From NCBI GenBank assembly GCA_038227135.1, contig JBBRQC010000060.1, forward strand, positions 1 through 8,357: 8,357 nt of DNA. The letters are read 5' to 3'. The notes under the pieces were generated by a model. That model was not told the DNA's origin and searched no databases. It worked only from the letters and a program-made list of their open reading frames with translations. The translations under genes and the position numbers were made by a program. The stretch comes from UBA4720 sp038227135. GTDB lineage: Bacteria; Gemmatimonadota; Gemmatimonadetes; Gemmatimonadales; Gemmatimonadaceae. Shown in pieces: positions 5,306 to 8,357 of this stretch (its first letter is position 1; each line of letters opens with the position of its first letter).

Positions 5306-7915
5306 CTAGACGATGCGACCAACTCCGCGCACAATCCCCTCGACTCGACGCGCCGGATCGAAGTAGCGGCGCGCGACGTCGCGCATCGCCTCCGCTGTGA
5401 CAGATCGAACTCGCTCATCGTGCTCGGTGAGCTCGTGCAATCCCGCCCCGAACATCCAGGCGTCGAGCATTTCTGCCAGAACCGCGGCCCCCAATTCCTG
5501 AGCGATGGCGTGCGTGCCGATCGTGTACTCCCTGGCGCGCGACAGCTCGTCCTCGCCGACGGGCTGGTCGCACAGCTTGGCGAACTCCGCCAGCAGTCCG
5601 CGCCGCGCGATCTCTTCCTTTTCCGGGGACGTCGCAATGTATGAGACGAATATTCCCGCCAGCCGTTTTTCGCTCAACCCCGCGTGCACGGTGTAGGCCA
5701 GCGATTGCCGGTCCCGGAGCTCGTCGAAGAAGCGACCCCCCAATCCGCTGGCGACCGTCCCGATCAGCGATGCCGCGAACCGATCCTCATCGGTTCGGGA
5801 TGGCGCTGGAAACGCCAGGGCAATCGCGGTTTGCGATTTGTCCCGCGACTCGGCCGCGATTTTTACGCTCTTCGGCCAACGCGGCTTCGGGACCTTTGGC
5901 ACCTTCTTCGGCTCCAGAACACCAAATTCGCGGGCCACGAGATCCGCCGCCTCTTTGACGTCGACATCGGCAACGATCCCAATCACCGCGGCTGACTCGA
6001 GAACGCGCGACCGATGCCATTCCCGCGCCTGCTCCGCGGAAATCGCACGGAGCGACTCGTCGGTCCCCATGACAGGGCGGGCGTAGGGATGCTTACCGAA
6101 TGCGACCGAGCTCGCCAGGCGCGCCGGATATCGGTACATGTCGTCGCGGATCATTGCAACGTTCGACAGAGCGACGGCCCTCTCGGTCTCGAAGGAATCA
6201 TCCGGAATTGTCGGCCGCTGAACTACATCGCCCAACAGCTCCAGCGCCTCCGCCAGGCGCGCATTGGGCACCGAGAACGACCAGCCGAAGCTGTCGCTGG
6301 AAGCGCCCGCCGAGATCGAGCCGCCAAGCATCTCGGCGTCTTCCGCGATTTGTGCCGCGGTGCGGGTCGTTGTGCCCTTGAGCATCGTGCGCGCGGTGAG
6401 GAGGGTGAGCCCGGCTTCATCCTGCTCCTCTTCCACGGCGCCACCGACGATGTAAATGCCAATGCTGGCGATCGGTGTGCCGGCCTTCCTACGTACGAGG
6501 ACGGGAATTCCCTGTGCCGTGCGGAATACGGAAATTCCCGCCTCTTCCCTGTCAAATTCGGCGCCCTTCGTCTCCGACGCTGCAGGTGTGGCGCGGGGTG
6601 GAATCGACTCCAGCCGCTCCGATCGACCGGCACTGAGCAGATGTCGCATGTCTGCCGCGCTCTGCGCGATTATTTTCGCGGTCTGCGGCCGATAGATGAG
6701 CGCAGCCGCTCTCTCCTCTGACAGATACTTGCGCGCGACTCGCTGCACGTCGTCCCCGGACGAAGACATAAATCGGTGAAAGTATTCGTCCCCCATGCGC
6801 CAGCTGCCCAGCGCCTCCCATTCTGCCAGATAGTTGGCGCGGCCTTCGGATGTCTCCAGCCGCCTTGCCCATCGAGCCTCGAAGATCCGACGCACGCGTT
6901 GGAGCTCGTGCTCCTCCAGCGCTCCAACCCGCAGCTGATGCATTTGGTCCCAGACTGCTCCCGCTGCGCCGGCGGTGTTTTCAGGCTCGGTCTCCGCGTG
7001 AACGACGAAAACGCCGAGCTCGCCCGGCGTGTAGTCGTACGCGCTCACGGAAGATGCGAGCTTCATCTCGCGTACCGACCGATACAGCCGTGACGCCCGT
7101 CCTGTCGCCAGAATCGCCGCCGCGACGTCGAGAGCGGGCGTATCCGGATGGAGCGTGCCTGGCGTCCTCCAGCCCAGCACGAGCTGGCTCTGCGCGATGT
7201 CACCAGCCAGCTCGCGGTAGCGGAAGCCTTCGTGCTCCGGTTCGCGAGGCCCGGGAATCCGAACAGGCTCTGCCTTTTCGAGATGCCCGTACAGATCCGT
7301 GACGCGACGGAGGGCATCGGCGGAGTCAACATCGCCGGAGATGCTGAGAATGGTATTGGAGGGTCGATAGAAGTTTCTGTAGAACGCATTCATCCTGTCG
7401 CGCGTGAACGATCGGAGTCCGGGCTCCCGACCGATTCTCCACCGCCTCATCCGGTGCGCATCGTGGAGCAGCTCGTACAGCGTCTCGGTGGCGACGGCCG
7501 ACGGGCTGTCCGATTTGCGCTTCGCTTCCTGGATGATGACCTCCATTTCCTTCGCCAGCTCGCCGGAATCGATCACCGAGTTCGCATAGGCGTCGGCCTG
7601 AATGTCGAGACCCCGCGCAAAGCCCGACGATGGCAACACCGTGTAATACGCAGTGTGGTCGTAGATGGTGTGCGCATTGAGGAAACCGCCGCTCGCCTTC
7701 GTCTCCTTCGCGAGGTCGCCGACGCCGCGCTTCGTAGTCCCCTTGAAGAACATGTGCTCGAGGGCATGCGCGAGGCCCTGCTGGTCGTCGGTCTCGTCGA
7801 AGTATCCGGCCTTCACGTACGTCACGATCGCGACTACGGGAGCCGACCTGTCCTCCTGAACGAGGACGGTCAAACCGTTCGGAAGCATTGTTCTATGAAC
7901 GCTGTTCGGATTCAT
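5306..7915 (-). CDS. Two-repeat M16 family zinc metallopeptidase
   Basis: An 869-residue M16 (pitrilysin/processing-peptidase type) protease made of two homologous halves that close like a clamshell over peptide substrates. The first half (about 1-440) is the active one. It has the inverted zinc motif H50-A-L-E53-H54 in GLAHALEHMFFKGT, with E53 as catalytic base, and the third zinc ligand E130 in VIIQEAKR, 77 residues downstream as expected. The second half (about 455-869) has a degenerate site (AGLTLLTARTMLKGT at 501-515) but keeps the Arg/Tyr substrate-binding region GGRFFDELRDRQSLAY (726-741). A basic Lys/Pro linker (KVPKVPKPRWPK) lies near 671-682. No signal peptide or membrane anchor is present, and an in-frame TAG at 7949-7951 with no earlier start codon fixes ATG 7915. 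It lies 33 bp after the ABC permease gene, so is probably in the same operon. Its 3' end converges on the TIM-barrel gene. Confidence 0.95.
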   Translation of the reverse strand: MNPNSVHRTMLPNGLTVLVQEDRSAPVVAIVTYVKAGYFDETDDQQGLAHALEHMFFKGTTKRGVGDLAKETKASGGFLNAHTIYDHTAYYTVLPSSGFARGLDIQADAYANSVIDSGELAKEMEVIIQEAKRKSDSPSAVATETLYELLHDAHRMRRWRIGREPGLRSFTRDRMNAFYRNFYRPSNTILSISGDVDSADALRRVTDLYGHLEKAEPVRIPGPREPEHEGFRYRELAGDIAQSQLVLGWRTPGTLHPDTPALDVAAAILATGRASRLYRSVREMKLASSVSAYDYTPGELGVFVVHAETEPENTAGAAGAVWDQMHQLRVGALEEHELQRVRRIFEARWARRLETSEGRANYLAEWEALGSWRMGDEYFHRFMSSSGDDVQRVARKYLSEERAAALIYRPQTAKIIAQSAADMRHLLSAGRSERLESIPPRATPAASETKGAEFDREEAGISVFRTAQGIPVLVRRKAGTPIASIGIYIVGGAVEEEQDEAGLTLLTARTMLKGTTTRTAAQIAEDAEMLGGSISAGASSDSFGWSFSVPNARLAEALELLGDVVQRPTIPDDSFETERAVALSNVAMIRDDMYRYPARLASSVAFGKHPYARPVMGTDESLRAISAEQAREWHRSRVLESAAVIGIVADVDVKEAADLVAREFGVLEPKKVPKVPKPRWPKSVKIAAESRDKSQTAIALAFPAPSRTDEDRFAASLIGTVASGLGGRFFDELRDRQSLAYTVHAGLSEKRLAGIFVSYIATSPEKEEIARRGLLAEFAKLCDQPVGEDELSRAREYTIGTHAIAQELGAAVLAEMLDAWMFGAGLHELTEHDERVRSVTAEAMRDVARRYFDPARRVEGIVRGVGRIV

Positions 7916-7948
7916 TGCCGCGGACGAGATGGTTGGCGAGCAGTCTCG

Positions 7949-8357
7949 CTAGTCTGCGAGTGATGCCTGACGAAGGATGACGAGCCCGAGGGCGAAGAAG
8001 AGCGCACCATAGCCGACCAGCCAGAGCACATCGCTCGTGGGCGCGCTGCCATGCGTGATCAGTCCGTCGGCGACATTGTTGAGCTTGTGAACGGGAGGGA
8101 GGACCTGCACGAGAATTCCCGGCAATCCCGGCTTGTCGCCGTAGAACCCGCGGAGCGCCCGCGACCCGAGCCAGACTGCGGCGAGGGTGGCCCAGTCGAA
8201 ACGCGTCGCAACGGAGAGGAAAAACCCGATTCCACCCATCGCCACAAAAATGACGGCGGTGTAGAGCAGATAGTTCACGATGCTGAAATCCGGAACGATC
8301 GTGTGGAGGATCCCGGATAGAACGAGCATCGCGACCACCACACCCACCATGTACACC
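7949..8357 (-). CDS. ABC-2 type transporter permease, C-terminal fragment (5' end outside window)
   Basis: The last 135 or so codons of a membrane protein whose beginning lies beyond the window; the apparent GTG at 8356 is just the first in-frame codon, not necessarily a start. Hydrophobic spans are seen at about 3-20, 27-50 and 110-128 of the visible part, with a segment LPPVHKLNNVADGLITHGSA (about 85-104) between the last two. The PP-x-x-K-L motif before the final span, and a short polar C-terminus after it (RQASLAD), resemble ABC-2 type permeases of drug, lipid or polysaccharide exporters. No ATP-binding domain is in the window; it would be expected upstream, to the right. The M16 peptidase gene follows 33 bp later on the same strand. 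Family call is probable; the transported substrate cannot be inferred. Confidence 0.7.
   Translation of the reverse strand, partial: VYMVGVVVAMLVLSGILHTIVPDFSIVNYLLYTAVIFVAMGGIGFFLSVATRFDWATLAAVWLGSRALRGFYGDKPGLPGILVQVLPPVHKLNNVADGLITHGSAPTSDVLWLVGYGALFFALGLVILRQASLAD

Noticed and set aside
6014..6721. Plus-strand frame of 235 codons opposite the M16 gene
   Set aside because: Arg-rich composition without hydrophobic core or motif; antisense to the conserved second M16 half.
7148..7963. Long plus-strand frame of 271 codons opposite the M16 gene
   Set aside because: It lies entirely antisense to a peptidase with clear catalytic motifs; its translation is Arg/Ala/Val-rich with no motif. Long antisense frames are common in GC-rich genes.

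Overview
The window is GC-rich bacterial chromosome with tightly packed genes and no tRNA, rRNA, CRISPR array, insertion sequence or phage gene that I can see. Gene content (a membrane-anchored DsbA-like protein paired with a VKOR instead of DsbB, a two-repeat M16 peptidase next to an ABC-2 permease, a small acidic 'FEEARDELF' protein, a secreted beta-rich protein) suggests a diderm such as a member of Gemmatimonadota. That assignment is recalled from family knowledge and could not be tested here.

Layout. (1) 1-1218, minus strand: a DsbA-like thioredoxin-fold oxidoreductase followed, with a 3-base overlap (GTGA), by a VKOR-family membrane protein cut by the window edge. Together they form a disulfide-forming module: VKOR should reoxidise the DsbA-like protein using quinone. 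(2) 1291-2475, plus strand: an alpha/beta-hydrolase-fold protein whose nucleophile and histidine positions are both substituted (Asp and Val), then an 87-residue small protein closed by a strong, probably bidirectional terminator. (3) 2508-2619: a short gene-free spacer holding a perfect 18-bp inverted repeat around a 57-nt centre with further internal symmetry. (4) 2620-3709, minus strand: a CDP-alcohol phosphatidyltransferase (phospholipid synthesis) followed 16 bp later by a signal-peptide protein that looks like a small outer-membrane beta-barrel. (5) 3776-5302, plus strand: a 508-residue protein with an N-terminal multi-span membrane region and a C-terminal TIM-barrel-like domain, not assignable to a named family. 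(6) 5306-8357, minus strand: the end of an ABC-2 type permease gene followed by a full-length two-repeat M16 zinc peptidase that meets the previous gene tail to tail with only 3 bp between stop codons.

Most products act at the envelope: disulfide formation, phospholipid head-group transfer, a secreted barrel-like protein, a membrane-anchored TIM barrel and an exporter permease. No single new system is proven. The items most worth following up are the degenerate hydrolase, the membrane-TIM-barrel protein, the 18-bp inverted repeat, and the ribosome-binding site before the small gene that sits 9 nt ahead of an in-frame ATA codon.
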